Source: Xanthoparmelia taractica (Eukaryota; Ascomycota; Lecanoromycetes; Lecanorales; Parmeliaceae). Taken from it: a stretch of 64,000 bases of DNA. Below, in pieces: positions 1-9,779 of this stretch. The translations under genes and the position numbers were made by a program. The notes beneath the pieces were generated by a model. That model had not been told where the DNA came from, did no database searches, and saw only the letters and a list, made by a program, of their open reading frames with translations. The stretch's first letter is position 1. Each line of letters starts with the position of its first letter. Location: contig MU853192.1 in assembly GCA_033085395.1 (NCBI GenBank), positions 62,001-126,000 of the forward strand, read 5' to 3'.

Positions 1-230
1 CAGTGGCTCGAGCACTCTTCTGCTTGATTCAAGATCTGTGAGTAAAGGATGAGTATCGGACGCCAGGGGTCACGCTCTTATATGGCATTACTATGAGGAC
101 GAGGATTTTCTCTTTGGTGCGATCGGTGTTGCATATGAATACTTCATACAGTCCCTTTACAGGGGAACGAAAGACTCACTCAGCGCCACGCTCATGACGA
201 GTGCAAATTGATCAACTCCTGGCAAGCGCC
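1..230. other. Left flank, no gene assigned
   Basis: This is sequence downstream of the AMA1-like stop codon on the minus strand. Short open frames occur on the plus strand but none has recognisable protein features. It may hold the 3' UTR of the AMA1-like gene or the tail of a gene outside the window. Confidence 0.4.
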
Positions 231-3193
231 TCAACGGATGACCTCAATACCATCTTTTTCAATACCCTCTAGCCCCTCCAGGATATCACTCCCGCCCAAC
301 AATCCCATATGCACACCCGTAGACTTTCTTGGTCCGCTCCAAACTTCGTGGAATTTTACCGACTCATCGGAGCACGCGACCACAATGCACCCTTCGTCCC
401 TGGTCCTCGAGTACCACGTCTCGCCCAAAGTCGTATCGGAAGTTGTCTCGCCCGGGCCACCAGGGTACGGAATAGCGTACAGAGCGCGCATATCACTTTG
501 CCATGGTATAGCGACGACCTGCTGGCATTCGGGCCATGAGAAAACAGCAACGCGGTAGGGATGATCAGGTTGGGCGTAGCCAAATGTGGCTGCAATCTCG
601 CGACGTGTTGTTGACCAGATCAACGATGTGACTTGGGCATAGCAGTTTATAGTAGCAAGGCAGGCTCCTGAAAAAGTATGGTAGAAATGTATTGCTCGGT
701 CATTGGAGCCTCCGCCAGTTGCAATCAATCCACGCTGCCACGGACAGAAAGCGATAGCTTTGATAGCGGCGCTGTGGACCCATTTGTGCTTTTCACGCCC
801 CTCGCCGATAAGGAGTGATCCGTTCTGCCCAGGAATGACTCGATTTCGCTGGACATGTATACCGTTGGCTAAGACACCCATGATTTCGGAGGGAGTCTGC
901 GTTCTTGCGATAAAGTTCGGCAACCCAAAACCACCAATAATGGACTGAAGCGGATTTCTTGAGCGTGCTGAGGAGTCTTGTATGGGTTCATGAAGTGCCA
1001 GAACTTCTTTGACTTCAAATAAGCAGCAGATGTTATCGTTTGCGCCTGTAGCAAAGTAGTCGCCATCAGGTGACCAAGCGAGGCCACATAGCTGCTGACT
1101 GTGAACTGAGATCTTCGCCATCAAGGTCATAGCTCCTGTCCATCCATGTATGTCAACTTGTTGCTTGTTCATCCACTGAACGGAATAATAGTAGACGTTG
1201 CCAACTTCGTCACCTACAAGAAGCTCCTCGGTTGCCATTATACAGCCAAATTGCTCTGATGGTCTTCTAGTGGTGACAGGCTTAAAAGATACACAAGCAA
1301 TGGCACATGGCTGCCGAGACTGAAATCTGATATTCTCAGGATCAGCCAGACTCCACAGACTAATGTGCCCAGTATTACGTCCGATAGCTAGGATGCTGTT
1401 GCCACCCTCGGTAGAAGAGAAGGCCAGCGACGTGACATATGTTGATTCTCTAGTATCAGAATCTTCTGGCGGGTACCTGACTCCAAAGGTCTCAGACCAG
1501 AGATAGACTCTGTTGCCGAGACCGACCGCAAGAGTACGAGCAGTATGGCAGTAAGCGAGAACCGTGCAGTAATAATCATCCCGTAGATTGGGAGCGTCTA
1601 GTACTGTACGGCGGCATCAGATACGCTTTTCCAGGGGCTCAACCGAGGACTTATCTGAAGGGTGTGGTTGGAACAACTCTGGGCTCTATCTTCTGATGCT
1701 TCCTTGCTGCTTGTTCTCGTCACGTTAGCAGGCCGAAAATCAGCGAAGTGAAGCGAATTATGATAAAAGTCCGAAGGCAATCCAAAGCACCACTGGATGC
1801 AAATGCTGACAACAAGCAGAAACGGGGAAGGCTCACCGGGCTGCGAGCCTTCTTGGACCCACTGACCGTCCATCCATCGAGTCCGAGGCTTGGAATACGT
1901 ATATTTTCGCTTTGTTCTAATCGAGCCAGTGCTAACGCTCCTGCGCTGCACAGGGGACCTAGGTATACTCAATACCCTGCCTGTCTGATCAATGTTTAAA
2001 GCGACAGCCAGTCGGCTCTCCAGCTGGCTGTCGTCTTGTTCCGAGGTATCGTCATCGAAGAAATGAGACGTGAACATTGGTGCGTTCGATCCACTACTCA
2101 TAAAGCCGCCTCTTCCGTCGGAGATCCCTCGAATTGGACCTGACAGATTTGCTTGAGAAACCCCACCCACGTTCCATACTGCACCCGCACTGGCTTGCCT
2201 GTTCTGAGCTGCGAGAGGGTCCTGAGGAGGATGCTGCACATTAGTGGTTCCAATCGTGCGAGTGTGAGATCGGACAGCACGTGGGTCCGCATTGGCAGAA
2301 GCATTAATTCTTGCCTCCCTTATCCGCCCGACAGTCAAAGGGCCAAATGGGTCTGGTGTAGCTGACGGGTGCCGCAAAAGCTTCTCTGCGCTCGAAAGCT
2401 GCTCAGGAGTTTTGCTTAGGCGGAACGTTTTTGAGGCATCTTGCGGAGTGTGGCGATTTAAAATGTACCGATCGGGTGAAGTTGATGGAGTCCGCAGTCC
2501 TGCTATATTATCGATGCCTCGGCCTCTCGCTTTTCGAGATACCCCATCGTTAGTGGCTGAGGTGGGACTGAATGTTAACAACGGTATTGGAGTCAGAGGG
2601 AATGGAGGAGGGTCAACATCTTCACTGGCGCGGCTTTCTGTTGATGGTGTACTAGGTACAGCATACTCCGAGGCGGGCGGTGACGGATACGAGCAACCAC
2701 CATCGCTCAAGCCGTAATCTGAACTTGGAAGGCGGCTTCCAGCGTAGTTAGCATCTTGTAAGATCGAAGAGTGTTCCTTCGATGCACTACGATCAGAACT
2801 CGAGCTAGGTCTGCAAGCAAAGTCGCTCGTCTCACTTAAGGGAAGAGAAGTAGAAGCACGAAGAGAACATCGGCCCTTGCGCTTGCGAGGTCTGGCAGTA
2901 GCATATTTGAATCGCCGAGAGCCTCGAAGCTCAATGGCCGACGCGGCATGGGAGAGCCGAGTGAAGTGAGCTTCTGAAGCTCGAAGAAGGTCCGTAGAGT
3001 AAAGACAGTCGTCTACGGATGCCGATATGAGATGGGGCATTGCATTGACAGCGTGAATGCCAGGAGACAGAGAGAGGACGCAATGAATGTATTGAGCAAA
3101 TGAATGGAAGCTCGAGGAAGCCTCTCCGCAGCCTAGCAATTCCTATGAAGCATGTTAGTAATGAATAGTATACACCTGATCCTCGACGTCCAT
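231..3193 (-). CDS. AMA1: AMA1/Cdc20-family APC/C co-activator (WD40)
   Basis: Deduced 916-residue substrate adaptor of the anaphase-promoting complex, read from four exons: 3193-3176, 3142-1837, 1706-1655 and 1605-231 (sum 2,751 nt). The ATG at 3193 opens an 18-nt exon ending CAG, followed by a 33-nt intron with the branch site actaac. Three co-activator signatures are visible: a C-box-like DRYILNR near residue 230 (usual DRFIPxR), the segment LSSAEKLLR shortly after it, and a C-terminal Ile-Arg (GIEVIR) that docks on APC/C. The WD40 propeller starts at VVPTTPFRVLDAPNLRDDYY and fills the last half. The long Ser/Pro-rich N-terminus fits the meiotic AMA1 branch better than Cdc20 or Cdh1. The third intron is AT-AC rather than GT-AG. 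The open frame continues upstream of the chosen ATG, so a longer N-terminus is possible. It is divergent from BET4. Confidence 0.85.
1606..1654 (-). other. Putative AT-AC intron in AMA1
   Basis: A 49-nt intron is needed to join PTTPFR to VLDAPNLRDDYY, the invariant entry to the Cdc20-family propeller. The only junction giving this reading is exon TTCAG, then intron ATAAGT...GCCGTAC, then exon AGTACTAG. The donor is the consensus CAG|GTAAGT with G1 changed to A. The intron ends in AC, and ctgat lies 13 nt before its end as the branch site. No GT-AG choice keeps the frame: splicing at the adjacent CAG shifts it, and the upstream GT donors are in a phase that leads to TAG. Confidence 0.7.
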
Positions 3194-3335
3194 GGTCGGG
3201 GAAGACGATTGGGGCCTGGGGCGGAGAAGCCCTGTGCCAAGAGCGTAGGGCTGACTAGAGGCATCAACAATCCGAGCCGCAACTTCCTCCGAATCCTTCT
3301 CAATAGCATTGCCATCATATTAAATACGCGGTCAG
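3194..3335. promoter_or_regulatory. Bidirectional promoter, AMA1 / BET4
   Basis: Only 142 bp separate the two divergent start codons, so both promoters and 5' UTRs must overlap here or extend into the neighbouring genes. On the minus strand the region is open in the AMA1 frame for about 40 codons above the chosen ATG. It could therefore encode a longer N-terminus instead. Confidence 0.45.
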
Positions 3336-4579
3336 ATGGCGAGTGTTAGTATGAGAAGCGCCTGTATAGGATGTCTTGCTGATAAGAAACTTACAGCATG
3401 GCGTACCCCGTGTCAGCGGTGTACAACCAGCAACCGACCAGGACCGACGAAAAGAGCGACAAAAGATCAATGACTACAAGAGACTGGTAGGTTCTGTGAA
3501 CGAGGAAGTATGCAAACCTAGGCTTTGGTCCACGTTTATACTCATGAGTACCTAGATTCGAGAGAATCAATTCACCACGGAGACGTTAGAATTGACGTCC
3601 AAATTGCTGAAAGCAAACCCAGAATACTATACGATATGGAACCATCGCCGTTTGATTCTAATGTATCAGTTTGAACGTGCAAGTCTTCGTGGTCCAAATG
3701 ATGATACTTCCTCCAATCACGAAGCCCTCGCCAATCTCATCTCTGACGATCTCGCTTTCCTTATCCCAATCCTACGAAAATTTCCAAAGTGCTACTGGAT
3801 ATGGAGTTATCGTCTTTGGCTTCTCCAAGAATCTACTCGTCTTCTGCCAGCGTCCGAAGCGCGAAAGTTCTGGCAGCAAGAGCTTGCACTGGCAGGCAAG
3901 ATGCTGAATCTTGACAGCAGGAACTTCCATGGCTGGGGTTACCGAAGAACCGTCATCCGAGCTCTAGAGGGCAATGCGTTTCAATCCGAAGCCTTGACGA
4001 CCGATCTAACGAAACAGGAATTCAACTATACCACCAAAATGATCAAGTCGAATCTGTCCAACTTTTCTGCATGGCACAGTCGGAGTAGGTTAATCCCAAA
4101 GCTCCTTAGCGAAATGAAGGCAGACCACAAGACTAGACGAAGCTTTTTGGACGATGGTAGGAGACGTGTATAATCCTCTCCAATCTGGGTAGCTGACACG
4201 TTTGCAAGAGCTCGAACTGATTGAGCGAGCGCTGTGGGCCGGCTCTGAGGACCAGTCGTTGTGGTTCTACCACCAGTACCTGATGTCTACGTTCGATCCG
4301 AAGTGTTCTGAGGAGACAATGGCACCAGAACTTACGGGGGCCGAAAGAACAGCGTATGTCCGCAAAGAGATAACGAAGGTCCAGGACATGCTAGATGGCG
4401 CCGAGGATTGCAAATGGATTTATCAGTCGCTGATACAGTTGAACATTTTGTACCATGAGATATGCAACGATTGGTTTGAAGAAGCAAGTCACGTCGAGGA
4501 GTACATTGATCAACTTACTAAGCTGGACCCTCTAAGGTCGGGGAGGTGGAATGACTTGAAAGGTCGAATCAAGCCGTAA
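3336..4579 (+). CDS. BET4: Rab geranylgeranyltransferase alpha, with in-frame TAG
   Basis: Alpha subunit of geranylgeranyltransferase II, which with BET2 and the Rab escort protein lipidates Rab GTPases. Exons are 3336-3344 (a 9-nt ATGGCGAGT), 3397-4156 and 4209-4579, together 380 codons. Splicing the 9-nt exon gives the start MASHGVPRVSG, followed by LVGSVNEEVCKPRLWST, which matches the family start. Prenyltransferase alpha repeats are clear: NPEYYTIWNHRR, FPKCYWIWSYRLWLL, NFHGWGYRR and NFSAWHSRS. The second intron (4157-4208, branch gctgac) restores FLDDELELIERALW. Codon 56 is TAG (3553-3555), between FILMST and IRENQFTTETLELTSKLL. No acceptable intron removes it. Everything after it is intact, so this is a recent nonsense mutation, a sequencing error or readthrough. 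Confidence 0.85.
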
Positions 4580-4886
4580 AGGCCAGTCTGGTCGTTGGAT
4601 ACTAGTGAATCAAAAGGTTCTGAGCCAAGGAACGTGGTGATGTCAAATCGAGCCTTCGTTCACCTCACTCTGAATAGCCTTATCCGACTACTTAGATTCC
4701 GCCAACAGTGCTGGATCCACTTCGTTCAATCTCACATCAAGGGCAGAGTCCGTCATACAACAGCTTCTATCCGGGTCATTCCTTCTCTCGACGTGCTCAA
4801 AGTTTGCAGGTGACAATCACTTTACATTTGAGAGGTTAGTATTCTTTTCCTTTCCAGACGCAGGACTTTTTAATTGTCAGCACAGC
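4580..4886. other. BET4 3' flank / promoter of next gene
   Basis: This is 307 bp between two plus-strand genes. A 72-codon open frame at 4595-4813 has no family-like features. The last part is pyrimidine-rich (tattcttttcctttcc), as is usual just upstream of fungal start codons. Confidence 0.4.
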
Positions 4887-5639
4887 ATGTCGACCAACAG
4901 CTCGAGCTCAAACATTCTCCTCCACATTACCCTTTGCAAAACTGACAAGCCGACCGTAAACCGCATGCTGAGTGTGCCATTTGAAATGGATCTCACCGAG
5001 TTACACGAGGCTATTGCAGCGGCTTTTGGCTGGAGCATCGAGCCCTGCACATCATGGGTGTTTAATATGGTGGACCAAGATCCTTTGATTGTCACCAAGG
5101 GCGATAATGCAAACAAGCTAAAAACAACCTTCACCGCTTTCTGGACAGCTCCTAATCAAGGGTACAACGTGACGCCAGCTGAGCACGGCACGCACCTCGC
5201 AGTCGGTCTATGCATGAAAGAAGCGCAGCTTGGAGAGTACTGGACCTACGACTATAATATCTCGAAACAACCGCACGCCGTGACCGTGATCGGCACTCTG
5301 ACCGACGGCCAAGCCCCCAAGCTCACATGTTTGGGCGGTTTTGGCAACATCAGCCGCAAAACGTGGCAGTTCGCCAGCCTTGTAGGTAATGGAGCCAAGG
5401 TAAAGGCCGGGAGCCGCAGTTGGGTGAGCGACATGGCAGCACTGGGAGTTGAATTAGGAGAGATTCAGGAGAAATTTGAGGAGAGAAAGAAAGTGGAGGC
5501 GAACCTCGCTGCAAAACCCAAGACTAAATCTAACAAGCGAGCGGCACCTTCGGGGAGCAAGAGTGCTGGGGCTAATAAGGTGCCCGACAGGGTTGTTAAA
5601 AAGCAGCGGGTTGACTGGATTGGGGAAGTTGTTACCTGA
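4887..5639 (+). CDS. Plasmid pRiA4b ORF-3-like domain protein
   Basis: A 250-residue intronless protein of the pRiA4b ORF-3 / IS1096 passenger-like family (PF07929 type), whose biochemical role is not established. The domain spans roughly residues 8-175: a first beta-strand region, the helix MDLTELHEAIAAAFGW and a tryptophan-rich middle (GEYWTYDYNI). The typical bacterial PPVWR motif is poorly kept. The last 60 residues are a lysine-rich, alanine-rich tail (KPKTKSNKRAA, VVKKQRVDW) resembling a nuclear localisation signal. The family is best known from bacterial plasmids and insertion elements but scattered fungal members exist, so old transfer is plausible. No transposase or repeat lies beside it. 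Confidence 0.7.
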   Translation: MSTNSSSSNILLHITLCKTDKPTVNRMLSVPFEMDLTELHEAIAAAFGWSIEPCTSWVFNMVDQDPLIVTKGDNANKLKTTFTAFWTAPNQGYNVTPAEHGTHLAVGLCMKEAQLGEYWTYDYNISKQPHAVTVIGTLTDGQAPKLTCLGGFGNISRKTWQFASLVGNGAKVKAGSRSWVSDMAALGVELGEIQEKFEERKKVEANLAAKPKTKSNKRAAPSGSKSAGANKVPDRVVKKQRVDWIGEVVT

Positions 5640-5967
5640 GACAAAGGTCACGATGACGGATCCTAGGTCTGGAATGAGAGAACATTGATTGAGCATTAAC
5701 AACATACCCGTGGTAACGGAACGTGACTCAGGGACGCGGGATTAGAAAGAAAAGCGGCCTGGATGAAGCAGTGCCATGACCAGTTGATTCGAGCGCCGGT
5801 ATAGAATATGGGCTGCAGAAGAAGATCGGTATTTACAGTCCGTCAACACATGCGATGCGCCCGCTGTCATCAACAAAGCCCGGACCCATGCTTGTGAAAC
5901 CATTCGCCATCTACTCATGCCTGTACAAATTGTACGCTCCAGCGCACACTCATCGACCGACTCCTCC
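5640..5967. other. Convergent 3' intergenic region
   Basis: This is 328 bp between the stop codons of two convergent genes. Small open frames cross it on both strands but none looks like a protein. It probably holds both 3' UTRs. Confidence 0.4.
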
Positions 5968-7053
5968 TCAAAATGGCTTCCCCTCCTCCTCTTCCCCACC
6001 CTGACCCTCCCCATTCCCAAACCCAAACCCCAGCGCTCTTTTAACCTTCCCCACACTCCTCCTAACCGCCTTCCTCGGGTGCGACCCCATTCCCATCCCC
6101 ATCTCCATGCCTTCTCCTGCTCCTACAGCTGCATGGTGCGCCAGCCCCGCTTTCTCCACCTCACTTTTAGGCGGCCATTCCCCATCTTTCTTCCATCCAA
6201 CAACAAGAGAACTAACTACGTCTTTCAAGTTTATGGGAACGGTAGGCGCGAGGCCTTGGATTATGATTTTGCTGTAGATCTGGGGGTATGTGGCCGGTTG
6301 TACGGTGGCGCGGATGGGATGATCGGGTGGGAGGATAGGAGGGGCGACGGGGATGAGGGTACGGGGGGATGCTGGTGGTGGTGCAACTGTAGAGGGAGTG
6401 CCGTTGTTCGTGGGAGGAGGTCGGGATTGTAAATAGGGCGATTGGAATGGGGAGTCGATAACCGGTGCTGATGGTGGTGGTAGCGGTGTTGGTGTCCTTG
6501 GTCTCGTTCTCGCTCCGGCCCAGGCGTCGCGACGCTCAATGTATATTCGTAGCCCGTCATTCCATTCCATTTCCTCTTTTAGCCGCCGCTTCCGTTTGCG
6601 CTTGCGCGAGAGGAGGGGCTGGTGTAACGAGTCCGGGCTGTCGTATCTGTAGGGGTCGGGAGTGTGCTCTTGCGGCGTGGAAGCGAGCGAGGAGTCGGAA
6701 TCACGCTCGCGCCATTCCGCAATGGCGTTCTCGGGGTCCAAAGGAGCGTCTGGTGGGGAGGAAGATGGTGTCGGCGGTGGCCAGGTCCAGTCTTCCCGGA
6801 GCTTGGACCGGATGTGCTGTTTCGCAACTCGGACTGCCTCTTCGTTCGCTTTGGACGTGAGAGGTCGTTTCGTGGCTCGGGGCTGCAGGTCTGAGGCGTG
6901 GTTGGAGAGGGAAGGGGATTCGTGGCTGCCGCTGGATGTGTTTTCGGTGGCATCTGTCGTGGGGCATGTGGAGGACAAGGAGGGCAGGTTGTCGGCGGAG
7001 GAGTTGCGCATTGTGGGGGATATTTCTGGGGAGTCTCCCCAGTATGTGGACAT
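5968..7053 (-). CDS. Gag1-like clamp (DUF4050) protein
   Basis: A 361-residue intronless fungal protein. The N-terminal 100 residues are Ser/Thr-rich and probably disordered. Then come DWTWPPPTPSSSPPDAP, a basic RKRKRKRRLKEEMEWND and the segment LRIYIERRDAWAGAR. The most family-like part is near residues 240-300: PATYPQIYSKIIIQGLAPT, then PINLKDVVSSLVVGWKKDG. This matches the DUF4050 / Gag1-like clamp family known from filamentous fungi. The tail is glycine- and methionine-rich (GEGMEMGMGMGS). The start ATG at 7053 is the first in frame. Function beyond the family name is unknown. Its promoter region is shared with the divergent GMC gene. Confidence 0.7.
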   Translation of the reverse strand: MSTYWGDSPEISPTMRNSSADNLPSLSSTCPTTDATENTSSGSHESPSLSNHASDLQPRATKRPLTSKANEEAVRVAKQHIRSKLREDWTWPPPTPSSSPPDAPLDPENAIAEWRERDSDSSLASTPQEHTPDPYRYDSPDSLHQPLLSRKRKRKRRLKEEMEWNDGLRIYIERRDAWAGARTRPRTPTPLPPPSAPVIDSPFQSPYLQSRPPPTNNGTPSTVAPPPASPRTLIPVAPPILPPDHPIRATVQPATYPQIYSKIIIQGLAPTVPINLKDVVSSLVVGWKKDGEWPPKSEVEKAGLAHHAAVGAGEGMEMGMGMGSHPRKAVRRSVGKVKRALGFGFGNGEGQGGEEEEGKPF

Positions 7054-7605
7054 TCACCATCTACACCTTCGCTATTTTCAGCAGCACATGCATGGGGGGA
7101 GAAGATGCAAATTGTGTTGTACGAGTACGAGGGAGCATGAGTGAGCATTGTGGAGAAGCTGGTTCGGTTTTAATGACGGCTTCTTGGGCGGCTTTTACCC
7201 CTATAGTGCTTAGTGTTTTGTGCCTCAAGAGCCCCATAAACAAACAAACAACAAAACCGCCGCCCGAATGCTGTGGGATGCTTTAGGTATTGTTTCGTGG
7301 AAGGATGAACAGATCTAACCAAAATGGATATCTCATTTTTCAAGACCAGCATCTCGCCTGCTGAGAGCTGAATGGACTACCTTTTCAAGCGTTTTGATTG
7401 CACCAAAGATTGACATTTCGCTATATGCCATTTTCTTTCTCTCAGAAAACTCCATCTCTGTCGTCTGAGCTCTGATCACTGCGAAGTTGAACGTCTTTTC
7501 CCTCGAACCATTTTTCGTTTGGTTACCTTCTCTTTTCATCCCACCGTGTAGATTCTATCAAGACCGCCAGTATCAACCTTATCAGCACAAAGTCCGAACT
7601 TCAAT
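7054..7605. promoter_or_regulatory. Divergent promoter, Gag1-like / GMC
   Basis: This 552-bp region lies between two divergent start codons. The part nearest the GMC gene is rich in T and CT tracts (ccattttctttctctcag, cttttccctcgaacc), typical of fungal core promoters. No specific operator could be recognised. Confidence 0.4.
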
Positions 7606-9363
7606 ATGGCGGATCAATCCTTTGATTATATTATTGTCGGTGGTGGGACAGCAGGGTGTGTAGTAGCATCTCGTCTACACCAAGGCGACCCGTCCAAAAC
7701 AATCCTCCTCATTGAGCGAGGCCCAGATGAACAAAAGCACCCACAAATAACCAACCCTGTGGCAGCCCCTCTGATACCAGTAACAACGAACCTAGTATCC
7801 AAATATGATACTATCCCCCAGGCTGGACTCGACAATCGGACCATTCTAAATTTGGCCGGCAACATTCTCTCCGGCTCCAGTGCTGTCAACTATGGCATGT
7901 GGTCTCGAGGCGACAAAGGTGACTACGAGCAATGGGCAAAGTTGTCTGGTGATGACCGTTGGACATACGAGCGAATGATGCCTTATTTCAACCGCAGCGA
8001 GCACCACCATGATCCTGATGCAGACCCAAAACTCCATGGATTTGACGGTCCAATCCACACCGTTTCAGGTCGCCAGTACCCTCTACGCGATACTGTCCGT
8101 GACGCCTTCCACGCCGTTGGATACCAAGATAATCAAGATGCCAATAGCGGAAACCCTCTCGGCCTAGCTAAATATACCGAAAACTGGCATAATGGGGTTC
8201 GCCAACCCGCAGGCACCGCATATCCCCTCAAAGGTGTCGAAGTTATGACCAACACCACCGTCCGCAAGATCACCCTCAAAGACCATCCTGCAACCGGAAA
8301 TATGCTCGCCACAGGCGTCGAACTTCTTTCCGGCCGCCAAATCCATGCTCGAAAAGAAGTCATTGTAAGTTGCGGAGCTCACAGAACACCACAGCTCCTC
8401 ATGCTCTCTGGAATTGGGGCCGAAGCCGAATTAGCCAAGCACGGAATCCACCAGATCGTCAAAAACAACTTTATTGGACGCAACCTCTTCGATCATCTCA
8501 TACTCGGCATGGCTTGGAAGCTCAAACCTTCTATTCAGGAACAAGGGGTAGCACTAGGTCATCCTAAGTGGAAGAACACACCATCCAACGCAGAGGGCAT
8601 GCCCATGGAATGGATCGCACACTCGAGCGTCCCTCCTTCAGCCCTCTTGCCCGCCTTGCAAGCAGATGGGGAAGTACTCACTGCCTCAAGGCAACCCTTG
8701 CTCAAGGAGCGAGCACACACCATGATGCTTGTAGCCTACGGCCCCATGGCAATGGGTCCGAATCACTCCGTCCCCATCGACGGCTCGCACATCTCCTCCA
8801 TAGCCCTGCTCTACCAACCTACATCCCGCGGCAGCCTCATGCTCTCGTCCGCCAACCCAGAAGATCCTCCGGTTGTCGATCCAGCATACTACACCACCCA
8901 AGCAGACAAAGCCATGCTCCGCTCCGCTGTTCGGCAAATCCTACGCATCATGGGAACACCAGCCATGCAAGACGTCATCGAATGCGAATCACCACCAGAA
9001 GGCTACGCACCACTAACAAGCAATTCCACAAACGCAGAAATTGACGCCAGAGTAGCGAACTTCGGCACTACGATCCACCACGCAGCCGGCACCTGTGCCA
9101 TGGGAGACGTAGTGGACGGGAAGCTCAAGGTCAAAGGAGTAGACGGGTTGAGAATCGTAGATGCGAGCGTCTTCCCGGCGCCTGTGAGTGGAGCGTTGCA
9201 AGCGAGTGTATATGCCGTGGCGGAACTGGCTAGTGAGTTGATTTTGGGCGATGCGAAGGAGGAGGCGAAGGGTTCTGCCGACGCTATTACGCCGGCTGAG
9301 TTGGCGTCTGAGATGATTGATACGGTTCGCGATGCTCTCCCGGCTTCCGTTAAGGTAATTTGA
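7606..9363 (+). CDS. GMC oxidoreductase, cytosolic type
   Basis: A 585-residue FAD-dependent glucose-methanol-choline family oxidoreductase without introns or signal peptide. The FAD-binding GxGxxG motif is at the N-terminus (FDYIIVGGGTAGCVVASRL), followed by ILSGSSAVNYGMWSRG (GMC signature 1 region) and GAHRTPQLLMLSGIG (signature 2). The catalytic His is in HHAAGTCAMG. The second catalytic position, usually His or Asn in a GHxQ or GNxx context, reads SGALQASVYAVAE with Ala, so activity may be altered or lost. The substrate cannot be predicted. The C-terminus is an Ala/Glu-rich extension ending in VKVI, not a peroxisomal signal. It converges on the AAA ATPase gene. Confidence 0.88.
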   Translation: MADQSFDYIIVGGGTAGCVVASRLHQGDPSKTILLIERGPDEQKHPQITNPVAAPLIPVTTNLVSKYDTIPQAGLDNRTILNLAGNILSGSSAVNYGMWSRGDKGDYEQWAKLSGDDRWTYERMMPYFNRSEHHHDPDADPKLHGFDGPIHTVSGRQYPLRDTVRDAFHAVGYQDNQDANSGNPLGLAKYTENWHNGVRQPAGTAYPLKGVEVMTNTTVRKITLKDHPATGNMLATGVELLSGRQIHARKEVIVSCGAHRTPQLLMLSGIGAEAELAKHGIHQIVKNNFIGRNLFDHLILGMAWKLKPSIQEQGVALGHPKWKNTPSNAEGMPMEWIAHSSVPPSALLPALQADGEVLTASRQPLLKERAHTMMLVAYGPMAMGPNHSVPIDGSHISSIALLYQPTSRGSLMLSSANPEDPPVVDPAYYTTQADKAMLRSAVRQILRIMGTPAMQDVIECESPPEGYAPLTSNSTNAEIDARVANFGTTIHHAAGTCAMGDVVDGKLKVKGVDGLRIVDASVFPAPVSGALQASVYAVAELASELILGDAKEEAKGSADAITPAELASEMIDTVRDALPASVKVI

Positions 9364-9779
9364 GTTTCTCGGAGTGGTGCATGATGTGTCTGCTAATCAG
9401 AAACGCAGACTTAGAGACGTTTGATACCAGATCGCGGACTTACTGGGCTTTTGGGTATACGGGTATACGGGTATTGAGACTTATAAAGCTCTGGATAGGT
9501 TTGGATATCTCGAATAAATCTTGAGGAACGGTGGCAGGGATCCAGCTCACGGCATAATGAGGATGAATGAAAAGCGTTGACGAACTAGCAGCATCGTGGA
9601 ATCTTGGTACCGCATTGGGAAAGAGGTGCATCACCAGCGATGATAATGTACTCGTACTATAGCTTCTGCAATCCCTCTTATGCGTATGAATATGAACCGC
9701 CGACCCCCTCGACCCATGCAAACGCTCTGAATGCCGAACAACAAAACTTCTATATCCCTTTCCCACCACCACCACTCAC
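9364..9779. other. Convergent 3' region
   Basis: This is 416 bp between the GMC and AAA ATPase stop codons. It contains a tandem gggtatacgggtatacgg-type repeat near 9450. Open frames here look like shadows. It most likely holds the two 3' UTRs. Confidence 0.4.

Noticed and set aside
3545..3590. A 42-nt intron (gtacct...gttag) that would remove the BET4 TAG
   Set aside because: It lacks a branch site, is shorter than other introns here except the first AMA1 intron, and would delete the conserved FTTETLE segment.
6261..7148. Several long open frames overlapping the Gag1-like gene on both strands
   Set aside because: They are shadows produced by GC-rich third positions of the real gene, and their translations are Pro/Arg/Gly-rich without motifs.
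8568..9044. 158-codon plus-strand frame inside the GMC gene
   Set aside because: It is out of frame with an intact, well-conserved enzyme and is His/Arg/Ser-rich, as expected for a shadow.
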